This document shows positions 56,515-64,000 of a stretch of 64,000 bases of DNA, piece after piece. Below the pieces are notes generated by a model. That model did not search any database. It was not told the DNA's origin and saw nothing but the letters and a program-made list of their open reading frames with translations. The stretch's first letter is position 1, and every line of letters begins with the position of its first letter. The stretch is from Adhaeribacter aquaticus DSM 16391. Its GTDB lineage: Bacteria; Bacteroidota; Bacteroidia; Cytophagales; Hymenobacteraceae. The stretch spans positions 3,056,634 to 3,120,633 of the forward strand of contig NZ_KI421517.1 in the NCBI RefSeq assembly GCF_000473365.1, read 5' to 3'. A program made the translations under genes and the position numbers.

Positions 56515-57300
56515 ATGAACGAGGAAAATAAGGATAATAAGTTGGTGAGAAAGAACAAGATTGAGAGCTATGATATTGCCAAATCTGATGAGACAATGCA
56601 CTTAGCTATTGACCTTGCCAAATTCATCAAAGAGAACAAACTGTACCAGAATATCCAGGGTAAAGAATATGTGAACGTAGAAGGTTGGCAATATGCAGGT
56701 TCCCGTTTAGGTATTTTACCAGTGGTGGCAGAGGTAGTTAATATGAGTTCTGAAACAGAGTTAAAATATCAGGCTAAAGTTAATTTATTAAACCTCCGAA
56801 CAGAACAAATAGTGGGTGCCGGTTTTGCTATTTGTTCTAATAAAGAGCAAGGGAAAAAGTTTTACCAGGAATTTGCTATTGCCTCTATGGCCCAAACTCG
56901 GGCAATAGGTAAGGCTTACCGTAATATTCTGGCCTGGATTATTCGGGCTGCTGGTTACGAACCAACTCCTGCCGAAGAAATGGATTATACCGGTAATGCA
57001 CCGGAGGTGAAGGTGGAGCAGCAACCTGTAGCTGCGCCGGCAAAACCTGCTATAAAAGCAGAACCTGTGAAAGTAGTTGAATCTGTAGCAGCAGCACCGG
57101 TTGAAAATGCTGTAAAATATGCCTCTGCCAAACAAAAGGAGGAGATTATCCGGTTATTGAATAACCCGGTAATAACCAGGCAGGAAAAAACCAAGATGCT
57201 CCTAAACATTAATAAATTAGATGAAGAAAGAGCAAATCAGGTTATAGTTAAGTTAAGAAAGGTAATTGAGGAGCGTGGTGAGCAAGCTGCTGCTGCTTAA
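56515..57300 (+). CDS. Orphan protein resembling phage recombination-type proteins
   Basis: A 261-aa soluble protein. The N-terminal domain (about 15-155) has YVNVEGWQYAGSRLGILPVV (about 48-67) and IASMAQTRAIGKAYRN (about 122-137), then AAGYEPTPAEEM. Sequences with this SMAQTRAxxKA and AGYExxPAEEM pattern are common among phage proteins encoded near single-strand annealing recombinases. An Ala/Pro/Val-rich linker (about 165-200) joins a helical C-terminal domain (about 203-255, SAKQKEEIIRLLNN). No other phage gene is nearby, so it looks domesticated. Function in DNA repair or recombination is inference. Confidence 0.6.
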   Translation: MNEENKDNKLVRKNKIESYDIAKSDETMHLAIDLAKFIKENKLYQNIQGKEYVNVEGWQYAGSRLGILPVVAEVVNMSSETELKYQAKVNLLNLRTEQIVGAGFAICSNKEQGKKFYQEFAIASMAQTRAIGKAYRNILAWIIRAAGYEPTPAEEMDYTGNAPEVKVEQQPVAAPAKPAIKAEPVKVVESVAAAPVENAVKYASAKQKEEIIRLLNNPVITRQEKTKMLLNINKLDEERANQVIVKLRKVIEERGEQAAAA

Positions 57301-57326
57301 TTTATAATAATTAAAGTGTATTGCGT

Positions 57327-57356
57327 AAAACCCGGTCCGTCAGCGGCCGGGTTTTT
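57327..57356 (+). terminator. Terminator after the orphan recombination-like gene
   Basis: The stem AAAACCCGG / CCGGGTTTT (57347-57355) has an 11-nt loop and is followed by further T residues, 27 bp past the stop codon. Confidence 0.82.
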
Positions 57357-57365
57357 GTTTTTACT

Positions 57366-57635
57366 TTACTCCAAGTCATAAGTGTTTTCGCACATTAAAA
57401 GTTTATTTCGGACACCAAACTCCGGCTGGCCAACAATACTTTTTACAGAAAAATTTTCTTCCTCCGCTTTAAAATGTTGCTGCCTAATATAGCATTGTAC
57501 AGCAGGCCAACTTTGCCAAACATATAAGGTTTCTTTCATAGTTGAGGCATTTAAAAAGTTGGGAATAAAGCTTTGATTTAACCGGTTAAAAGCGGTGGTA
57601 GATGTCAATAGCTTAAAACTTTCTGTTTTGAGCAT
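57366..57635 (-). CDS. Possible small protein
   Basis: An 89-codon open frame on the minus strand, starting ATG and ending just past the preceding terminator. Composition is protein-like (mixed charged and aromatic residues, KETLYVWQSWPAVQCYI), with no signal peptide and no recognised motif. No opposing gene explains the frame. It could be a true small gene or a remnant. Confidence 0.35.
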   Translation of the reverse strand: MLKTESFKLLTSTTAFNRLNQSFIPNFLNASTMKETLYVWQSWPAVQCYIRQQHFKAEEENFSVKSIVGQPEFGVRNKLLMCENTYDLE

Positions 57636-57856
57636 AGAGGATAAGGTATGGCCTTCCTATTTAAGGTTTTATAATCCTTTGCTTAATTTTTTATTGTGTG
57701 GTTCCAGTTCAAATCACTAAGCATGGAATGCCGGCTACATAGGCGAGTAATGAATTACGAAAAGGTGGGGATTTATAGGTAACAAGTAATGGCATATTTA
57801 AAAATAAAATATCTGTTTTTTCTAACTTAACTTCGTTTTCAAATCAGCAAAAGATC

Positions 57857-59767
57857 TTGGTAAGTATTCAGCACATACTAAAAAAATATTGGGGCTACGA
57901 TCAGTTTAGGCCTTTACAGGCAGAAATAATTCAATCTGTACTGTTGGGCCAGGATACGCTGGCTATTTTGCCAACAGGTGGAGGTAAATCAGTTTGTTTT
58001 CAGGTACCGGCATTAGCAAAGGAGGGAATATGCATTGTTATATCGCCCTTGATTGCCTTAATGAAAGACCAGGTAGCACAGTTGCAGCAGCGCCAAATTT
58101 CGGCGGTTGCTATTTATTCGGGTATGCATAAGCGAGAAATAGACATTGCCCTGGATAATTGCATTTATGGCAATATAAAGTTTTTGTACCTATCTCCGGA
58201 ACGGTTGCAGAGCGACATTGTGCAAGAACGGATAAAGCGAATGCCGGTTAGCTTAATTGCCGTGGACGAAGCTCATTGTATTTCACAGTGGGGTTATGAA
58301 TTTCGCCCCTCGTATTTAGAAATAGCGAACCTGCGCGAATTGTTACCAGGGGTACCCGTTATTGCCCTGACGGCTTCTGCTACGCCCGAAGTAAAAAATG
58401 ATATTCAGGAAAAGCTGCATTTTAAAAAGACAAATCTCTTTCAGAAGAGCTTTGCCCGTAAAAACCTTTCCTATTCCTGTCTAGAAGCTGAAAATAAGCT
58501 TGATCGGCTGCTTACTATGCTGCAAAATGTGGCCGGTTCAGCAATCGTTTATGTAGCTAGCCGAAGATTGACGGTTGAGATTGCTAAGTACCTTCGGCAC
58601 TACCAGGTTCCGGCAGTGGCCTACCATGCCGGGTTAACTCACGGCGACAGACATAAGGCGCAAATGGATTGGGTGCAAAATAAAACCAGGGTAATGGTAG
58701 CCACCAATGCTTTTGGAATGGGAATTGATAAGCCGGATGTGCGATTGGTGGTGCACCTGGATATGCCGGAAACGCTGGAAGCGTACTACCAGGAAGCAGG
58801 CCGGGCCGGTCGGGATGAAAAGTACGCTTATGCTGCTTTATTACTAGGACCCAATGATGCCGCTGATTTACGCAAGAAAGTTGAAGAAGCGCATCCACCT
58901 ATTGAAAGCCTACGCAAAGTTTACCAATGCTTAGCTAATTATTATCAGGTGGCAGTTGGTAGTGGTGTTTTGCAATCTTTTGATTTTAATCTGGATGATT
59001 TTACCCGCACGTATAAACTAAAACCACTGCAAGTGCATTTTGCTTTGCAAAAACTTCAAACTGAAGGGTTCTTGCAACTAAATGAGGCCTATTTTTCACC
59101 TTCCAAAATATTAGTAACCACCGACCACGAAGAACTTTACAAGTTTCAGGTGGCAAATCCAGAGCTGGACCCTTTACTGAAAATGCTATTAAGGTTGTAC
59201 GGCGGAAGCGTATACAGCAATTTTGTAAAAATTTCAGAAAAAGAATTAGCCCAGAATTTAAAGGCTACTGAGGCTATGGTTAAAAAGTACTTCGCTTATT
59301 TACACCAGCGGGGAATTTTACTGTACGAACCGCAACACGATGTGCCTCAGATTGTTTTTACTACCCAACGTTATGATGCCGCCCAACTGCCCATAAATAC
59401 TAAGCGTTACAATATGCTCCGGCAAAATGGTTTTCAGAAAATGGAAGCGGTTTTGCATTATGTAAATTCAACGAACCGGTGTCGTACGCAATTACTGCTG
59501 GAATACTTTGGAGAACTTTCAGATGAACCATGCCGCATTTGTGATTATTGTTTAAAAAAAAGAAAAGCTCAGCGGCACCAAGAAATTCAGGAGAATCTGC
59601 AGCACCAGATTCGGGAAACCCTGAAATCAGGTAATTTGCATCCCAAAGAATTAGCCTTGCAATTGGCAACCAAAGATGCTGAAATTATTTATTCTGTTTT
59701 GACGCAATTACTGGACGCTGGGCAAGTACAATATGAGCCGGATGGGAAGCTGAAGTGGGTTAAATAA
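57857..59767 (+). CDS. recQ: ATP-dependent DNA helicase RecQ
   Basis: A 636-aa 3'-5' helicase of the RecQ family for recombination and repair. Motifs: FRPLQAEII (motif 0), TGGGKSVCFQVPAL (motif I, about 41-54), DEAHCISQWGYEFRPSY (motif II, about 135-151), ALTASATPEV (motif III), NAFGMGIDKPDVRLVVH and YYQEAGRAGRDEKYA (motif VI). A zinc site is visible as C-x2-C-x2-C (CRICDYC, about 557-563) with an upstream Cys. No HRDC domain follows. Start is TTG at 57857, as no ATG fits. Confidence 0.95.
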   Translation: MVSIQHILKKYWGYDQFRPLQAEIIQSVLLGQDTLAILPTGGGKSVCFQVPALAKEGICIVISPLIALMKDQVAQLQQRQISAVAIYSGMHKREIDIALDNCIYGNIKFLYLSPERLQSDIVQERIKRMPVSLIAVDEAHCISQWGYEFRPSYLEIANLRELLPGVPVIALTASATPEVKNDIQEKLHFKKTNLFQKSFARKNLSYSCLEAENKLDRLLTMLQNVAGSAIVYVASRRLTVEIAKYLRHYQVPAVAYHAGLTHGDRHKAQMDWVQNKTRVMVATNAFGMGIDKPDVRLVVHLDMPETLEAYYQEAGRAGRDEKYAYAALLLGPNDAADLRKKVEEAHPPIESLRKVYQCLANYYQVAVGSGVLQSFDFNLDDFTRTYKLKPLQVHFALQKLQTEGFLQLNEAYFSPSKILVTTDHEELYKFQVANPELDPLLKMLLRLYGGSVYSNFVKISEKELAQNLKATEAMVKKYFAYLHQRGILLYEPQHDVPQIVFTTQRYDAAQLPINTKRYNMLRQNGFQKMEAVLHYVNSTNRCRTQLLLEYFGELSDEPCRICDYCLKKRKAQRHQEIQENLQHQIRETLKSGNLHPKELALQLATKDAEIIYSVLTQLLDAGQVQYEPDGKLKWVK

Positions 59768-59786
59768 TTAAATTAATTGTAAGGTG

Positions 59787-59975
59787 ATGAAAAAAAAAGC
59801 AGACAAAAGGCTTTTGATAAGCAGTGTTGGATTTACTTTTTTATTACTCCTTTATAACCTATTTTATGACCATAAGCCACATGTTCCAATTTGGGCAAAA
59901 GTTCTGTTCGCAATAGTACAAGGGATATTTTGGTTTTTATTCATGCGTTGGGGGCTGAAAAAGTTAAAAGAATAA
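59787..59975 (+). CDS. Small two-helix membrane protein
   Basis: A 62-aa protein. A basic N-terminus (KKKADKR), a helix at about 9-26 (LLISSVGFTFLLLLYNLF), a short loop with PHVPIW, and a second helix at about 35-53, then a basic tail. The ATG at 59787 is preferred to the GTG just before it; AAGG is 3 bp upstream of it. It follows recQ by 19 bp and may share its transcript. Family not recognised. Confidence 0.65.
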   Translation: MKKKADKRLLISSVGFTFLLLLYNLFYDHKPHVPIWAKVLFAIVQGIFWFLFMRWGLKKLKE

Positions 59976-60032
59976 ATCTACCTAAATGCACGGGAGCAAT
60001 TTTACGGTGGTTTAGTAACTTAAAGTAAACAA

Positions 60033-60062
60033 AAATCCCCAGTCCTTACAGACCAGGGATTT
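60033..60062 (-). terminator. Terminator of pgk
   Basis: AAATCCCCAGTC (60033-60044) faces GACCAGGGATTT (60051-60062). On the + strand two positions mispair, but in the minus-strand transcript both become G-U pairs, and a T run follows in that direction. It therefore serves pgk, whose stop is about 70 bp upstream. Confidence 0.7.
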
Positions 60063-60133
60063 CAAAAGTAGCAGCTATTATTTATATATTTAAAAACTTA
60101 TATCTAGTTATAGCTAGTCCAGAGGCTTGAAAA

Positions 60134-61324
60134 TTAACCCTCCAATGCAGCTACGCCAGGCAAAGTTTTGCCTTCCATGTACTCCAATAAGGCACCACCA
60201 CCGGTAGATACATACGATACCTGCTCTCCAAAGCCAAACTGGTTTACGGCAGCAGCAGAGTCGCCGCCGCCAATTAAGGAGAAGGCGCCGTTCTGGGTTG
60301 CTTCTACAATGGCCTCGGCAATGGCTTTGGAACCACCGGCAAATTTCTCAAATTCAAATACGCCCAATGGACCATTCCATAAAATTGTTTTGGAATTCTT
60401 TACTACATCAACGAACAATTCAATCGTTTTTGGACCTACATCTAAGCCTTCCCAGCCATCCGGAATCTGACCAGTGGTTACTACATCGGTATTGGCATCG
60501 GGGCTAAATTTATCGGCAATTACGTTATCAATTGGCAAGTATAATTTCACTCCTTTGTCTTTTGCTTTCTGAATAAGCTCTAAAGCTAAATCTTGCTTGT
60601 CAGCTTCCAGCAAAGAGTTTCCAATAGAACCACCTTGGGCTTTAGAGAAAGTATGCGACATACCACCTCCAATAATTAAGTTGTCTACTTTATCCAACAG
60701 GCGCTCAATTATTAAAATTTTATCCGAAATTTTAGAGCCACCCATGATGGCTGTATAAGGCCGATCCACATTGTCTAAAACTTTTTTAGCATTTTCAATC
60801 TCAGCCTGCATTACATAGCCTGTCATTTTATCAGTTGGGAAAAACTGAGCTATAATAGCTGTTGAGGCATGCGCACGGTGAGCTGTACCAAAAGCATCGT
60901 TTACATATACATTTCCTAATTTGCTTAATTTTTCAGCAAATGCTACGTCCCCTTTCTCTTCCTCTTTATAAAAGCGAAGATTCTCCAATAATAAAATTTG
61001 GCCTGGTGCTAAGCTTTGAGCTAGTTCTGTAGCATCTGCTCCAATGCAATCAGTAGCAAATTTTACTTCAGTGCCAAAAGCGGTTGTTAAATGCGAAACA
61101 ATGTGTTTTAAAGAATATTTATCAGTTGGCCCGTCTTTGGGGCGGCCAAGGTGCGACATCAGAATGGCAGAACCTCCATCTGATAAGATTTTCTTAATAG
61201 TTGGTACAGCTGCCCGAATACGGGTATCGTCTGTAATTTCGAACCGTTCGTTTAAAGGAACGTTAAAGTCTACACGAACGAGCGCGCGTTTGCCGGAAAA
61301 ATTATACTGGTCAACGGTTTTCAT
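60134..61324 (-). CDS. pgk: Phosphoglycerate kinase
   Basis: A 396-aa glycolytic kinase making ATP from 1,3-bisphosphoglycerate. Signatures: [11 protein letters not shown] (about 14-24), [13 protein letters not shown] (about 54-66), [12 protein letters not shown] (about 109-120), [16 protein letters not shown] (about 134-149), [30 protein letters not shown] and [15 protein letters not shown] near the end. Length is standard. Single gene, convergent with the recQ unit. Confidence 0.97.
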   Translation of the reverse strand: MKTVDQYNFSGKRALVRVDFNVPLNERFEITDDTRIRAAVPTIKKILSDGGSAILMSHLGRPKDGPTDKYSLKHIVSHLTTAFGTEVKFATDCIGADATELAQSLAPGQILLLENLRFYKEEEKGDVAFAEKLSKLGNVYVNDAFGTAHRAHASTAIIAQFFPTDKMTGYVMQAEIENAKKVLDNVDRPYTAIMGGSKISDKILIIERLLDKVDNLIIGGGMSHTFSKAQGGSIGNSLLEADKQDLALELIQKAKDKGVKLYLPIDNVIADKFSPDANTDVVTTGQIPDGWEGLDVGPKTIELFVDVVKNSKTILWNGPLGVFEFEKFAGGSKAIAEAIVEATQNGAFSLIGGGDSAAAVNQFGFGEQVSYVSTGGGALLEYMEGKTLPGVAALEG

Positions 61325-61805
61325 AGTTTAATAAATACCTGAAAAACAGGGTTTATTTTAATTTATATTTATTTAAATCAAGTATAAGTTTAAAGCTGCT
61401 ATAGTCTTAAAATTTACAGCTATTCTGGTTATACTTGTTTGAGCGATAAAAGTAATGCAAAACCTGCTGAAATAAAAAAAACGTGTGTGGCTTGCTATAT
61501 AAATCAAAAAGCTACCCTTGTAAAAGCTGAAAAAATAAAATATTAAATACCACTGCCAATAAATTTATTGCGCCTTTTGAACAACTAAACAAACCCTATT
61601 CAAAGTTACTAGTACAAAGCTTGTAGAGGTAGGCTATTTTGCTACTAAAGATTTGGCCACGGTAGTTAAAGAATACATTCAGTGCAGTTTATACAAGTAC
61701 CAAAATTAATAAAGTCCAAAATAAAATTTTAATTTTATATTAATATACTGATTTAGTATATATCTTAGCCAGATAAGTAATAAGAGTTTAAACCAATAAC
61801 CAAAG
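61325..61805. other. AT-rich gap upstream of pgk
   Basis: About 480 bp between divergent pgk and a membrane-protein gene. It must hold both promoters, but I cannot place a clean TAnnTTTG in either. A 37-codon stretch without a start codon (about 61574-61710, reading LVEVGYFATKDLATVVKEY) looks protein-like and may be a gene remnant. Confidence 0.4.
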
Positions 61806-62396
61806 ATGATTAAGGTTTTAACAAAAGGTTCAACGTGGGGGTTTATTTTGCCACTTTTCCTTTTATTATGTGAATTTACATTTTTTATATTACCTAATTA
61901 TCACCACCTAATGGTGGAAATTGCTGGTCAGAAGGTGATACCGCTGGATATCAGACTTTCCTATTCCCTGAAAGAAGTTCTTGATGAATTTGATAAGTTA
62001 GGACTTGAAGGAAGAAAGTTGTACAAATACATGGTAGTTCAAATAGATTTGATCTACCCTGTAATGTATGGTTTGTTTTTTATTTTGGTATTGGCATTTT
62101 TGCTAAAGAATTTGTTTAATACCCACTCCAAGTATATTCTGTTTTCCCTGATTCCTGCTTTTGGAGTAGCTTTTGATTACCTGGAAAACCTAAATACCAT
62201 AAAATTATTAAACACTTATCCGCACCTTTCTGCGCAGGATGTAGCATGGGGAGAATTGATGACCAGAATGAAACATGGAATATTGTTTTTCTCCATTGGA
62301 TTAACCGTTTTCCTGGCTTTAGTGTTACTAGTTAAAAAAATAATGCAACGACAAAATAATAAGCCTTATTTTGAAAATAGGGCATTTGAATCTTAA
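61806..62396 (+). CDS. Four-helix membrane protein, unknown function
   Basis: A 196-aa inner-membrane protein with hydrophobic helices at about 12-30, 80-100, 108-125 and 154-176. A loop of about 45 residues follows the first helix (VEIAGQKVIPLDIRLSYSLKEV) and a conserved-looking FDYLENLNTIKLL segment follows the third. Basic C-terminal tail. No catalytic motif. It stands alone between two long gaps. Family not recognised. Confidence 0.75.
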   Translation: MIKVLTKGSTWGFILPLFLLLCEFTFFILPNYHHLMVEIAGQKVIPLDIRLSYSLKEVLDEFDKLGLEGRKLYKYMVVQIDLIYPVMYGLFFILVLAFLLKNLFNTHSKYILFSLIPAFGVAFDYLENLNTIKLLNTYPHLSAQDVAWGELMTRMKHGILFFSIGLTVFLALVLLVKKIMQRQNNKPYFENRAFES

Positions 62397-62943
62397 TTCT
62401 AAATATCCTTAAATTTGATGGGGTTCCCGATTGAGTAGTAGCTATCTGGATGAGCTGTAATATCCAATCCAACCCAATGGGTTTTCTTAACCTTGTTCCA
62501 TTTCTTATAATTCTAGCTAATGCTATTAAAGTGTTTTTGACTTAGCTATTTACATTTATAAAATAAGTGAATAAATGGTGATGCCACTTTAACTTCCAGC
62601 AATAACAGGCGCTTTTAAGAATTACTAGTTAATAATCTATTAGTTAGGCTGGGTGTTACCTATCTTCCGGAAACAAGTTTAAAAAAAGCTAAAATCTAAA
62701 AGTTGGAAACGATTGTAGTGGCTACATATGTTCAAGTAACATAGGAAATAACCATCACCTTTGTTGGTTTTTAATAAAAATTCAAATTTAAGGTGTAAGA
62801 GCAGGGGGCTTTTAGGGTTAACATCCTCTTATAAATACAAAAGGAGAATGGTTTTGGGTAAAACTGAAATCAAATTTAGATTTCAGTTTAGCCATTAATT
62901 TCTTGTTTTCATATCCTCATTATTTTAGAATATCTTTGCAACA
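62397..62943. other. Gap before the D-Ala-D-Ala ligase gene
   Basis: About 550 bp with no gene or RNA I can support. Close to its end TATCTTTG (62931-62938) matches TAnnTTTG, but it is only 5 bp before the ATG, so the ddl transcript would be leaderless or nearly so. Confidence 0.4.
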
Positions 62944-64000
62944 ATGAAAATTGGAATCATATTTGGCGGACCTTCGCGCGAACGCGAGATTTCTTTTGCG
63001 GGCGGAAGAACAGTTTACGACAATTTAGATAAGTCTTTATTTGAAGCAGTACCTGTTTTTGCTGATAGCCTTGGCAATTTTATCCTGCTCGATTGGCAAT
63101 ATATATATAAAGGTACTATCCGGGATTTTTACCCGCCGGTAGAAGCCGTTCCGGAATCGGTACACCAACTGCAAATCTACCTGGAATCACTTGGTGATTT
63201 AACAGATGAAGAATTAGATGCTGTAATTGGCAAAGTAGGAAAACGAATCCAGCCCCACGCGTTTAAGCAATATTTTGATTTTGCCTTTCTGGCATTACAC
63301 GGACCTTACGGCGAAGATGGCAGCATTCAGGGGTTATTGGAGTGGTATCATATACCATATTCCGGTTCTGGTATATTACCTTCGGCTATTGGTATCGATA
63401 AAATTGTGCAAAAGCAGTTTATGGCCAGCCACAATTTCCCGACGCCACAATATCAAATTATCTCTGCCGATAGTTGGGCGGACGAAACCAAAAGGCATGA
63501 AATTTTTAATCAGTTAAAGCAAGAACTTGGCTTGCCGTTAGTTTTAAAAGCACCGCATCAGGGTTCGTCTATAGGGGTTTCTATTATTAAAGAAGATAAT
63601 TTTGCTGCTTTTTCCGAAGCCATAGAACGAAGCTTATTTGTAAAAACCATTTCTAAAGAAAAATGGCAGCAAATGAGCGAAGACCAGCGGTTGTTTTTAA
63701 TTAAACAATTAACGGATATCCGGGAAGGGATTGGGATGCCGGTGCGCACCGAAAATGGCACCGTTATTCATCACCCCGAGCAGTTACTGGAAGTTATAAA
63801 ACGCCTGTTTAGTGAAACAGGCCGCGATAAACTTACCCTTACCAATATTGAAAGCGAGGCTTATGTTTTAATTGAGTCTTTTATTAGAGGCAGAGAATTC
63901 TCGTGTATCGTTATTCAGGATCCGCAAGGAAACCCATTAGCTTTACCACCAACCGAAATTATTAAAGGTGGCGAAGTATTTGACTACCGGTCTAAATATT
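62944..64000 (+). CDS. ddl: D-alanine-D-alanine ligase, 3' end beyond the window
   Basis: The frame opens at ATG 62944 and is still open at the window end, giving 352 residues. The N-terminus MKIGIIFGGPSREREISFAG and FLALHGPYGEDGSIQGLLEWYHIPYSGSG carry the Ddl signatures (GGxSxEREIS; HGxxGEDGxIQG), with LPLVLKAPHQGSSIGVS in the ATP-grasp core. An insert near residues 210-265 (KTISKEKWQQMSEDQRLF) makes it longer than E. coli DdlB (306 aa). It makes the D-Ala-D-Ala dipeptide for MurF and lies apart from the dcw cluster. Confidence 0.92.
   Translation, partial: MKIGIIFGGPSREREISFAGGRTVYDNLDKSLFEAVPVFADSLGNFILLDWQYIYKGTIRDFYPPVEAVPESVHQLQIYLESLGDLTDEELDAVIGKVGKRIQPHAFKQYFDFAFLALHGPYGEDGSIQGLLEWYHIPYSGSGILPSAIGIDKIVQKQFMASHNFPTPQYQIISADSWADETKRHEIFNQLKQELGLPLVLKAPHQGSSIGVSIIKEDNFAAFSEAIERSLFVKTISKEKWQQMSEDQRLFLIKQLTDIREGIGMPVRTENGTVIHHPEQLLEVIKRLFSETGRDKLTLTNIESEAYVLIESFIRGREFSCIVIQDPQGNPLALPPTEIIKGGEVFDYRSKY

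Noticed and set aside
61574-61710. Protein-like stretch (LVEVGYFATKDLATVVKEY) in the gap before pgk
   Set aside because: No start codon, only about 37 codons, no recognised family; mentioned as a possible remnant only.

Overview
This 64 kb window reads as ordinary chromosome from a pigmented, aerobic Bacteroidota. Several signs point there: promoters of the TTG-N19/20-TAnnTTTG type, few Shine-Dalgarno sequences, TTG or GTG starts on several genes, two proteins with C-terminal domains typical of the type IX secretion system (T9SS), a three-gene succinate dehydrogenase (sdhCAB) with one membrane subunit, a mitochondrial-type aconitase, and an FtsZ whose PAYLRR peptide sits inside the chain. Base composition and gene set suggest Cytophagales, perhaps Hymenobacteraceae (Adhaeribacter-like); that placement is inference. 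I see no rRNA, tRNA, CRISPR array, intact insertion sequence or prophage.

Layout. 1-4.1 kb: the 5' part of a SAM hydrolase (DUF62) gene, phoH, a GNAT acetyltransferase and comEC. 4.4-11.9 kb: a carotenoid island on the + strand, comprising crtZ, a CarH/LitR-type B12-binding MerR regulator, an ECF sigma factor, crtI, crtB, an unknown 177-aa gene, a lycopene cyclase gene, ispH and crtW, closed by a strong terminator. Together these would turn HMBPP-derived precursors into beta-carotene and then hydroxylated and ketolated xanthophylls (astaxanthin-type if both late enzymes act). The B12 regulator next to an ECF sigma gene suggests light control. 12.2-27.8 kb: a complete division and cell-wall (dcw) cluster, mraZ-rsmH-ftsL-ftsI-murE-mraY-murD-ftsW-murG-murC-ftsQ-ftsA-ftsZ, with GTGG repeats of 10-bp period in the mraZ promoter and a 60-bp perfect palindrome closing the run.

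27.9-38.6 kb: an NAD(P)H-dependent FMN reductase, sdhCAB, a large T9SS type-B protein with fibronectin-like repeats, fabD, folK, an alpha/beta hydrolase and a polyprenyl diphosphate synthase. 38.9-47.2 kb: a small secreted peptide, a TlpA-like lipoprotein, a small disordered protein, aconitase, a T9SS-secreted subtilisin-like protease and a small helical protein. 47.6-52 kb: a 1109-aa fusion of a GHMP-type sugar kinase and a UTP-sugar pyrophosphorylase, followed in the same operon direction by a second nucleotidyltransferase (upstream gene galU-like). This is the least conventional enzyme in the window. 52.5-64 kb: Ohr, SucC, a GH113-like hydrolase, a LolD-type ATPase, an orphan protein resembling phage recombination proteins, RecQ, small membrane proteins, Pgk, and the start of a D-Ala-D-Ala ligase, which lies outside the dcw cluster.

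The points most worth following up are the CarH-sigma-crt light-switch arrangement with its shared AACATTAAACAA boxes, the unknown crt-operon gene, the kinase/pyrophosphorylase fusion, the MraZ operator candidate, and the phage-like orphan at 56.5 kb.
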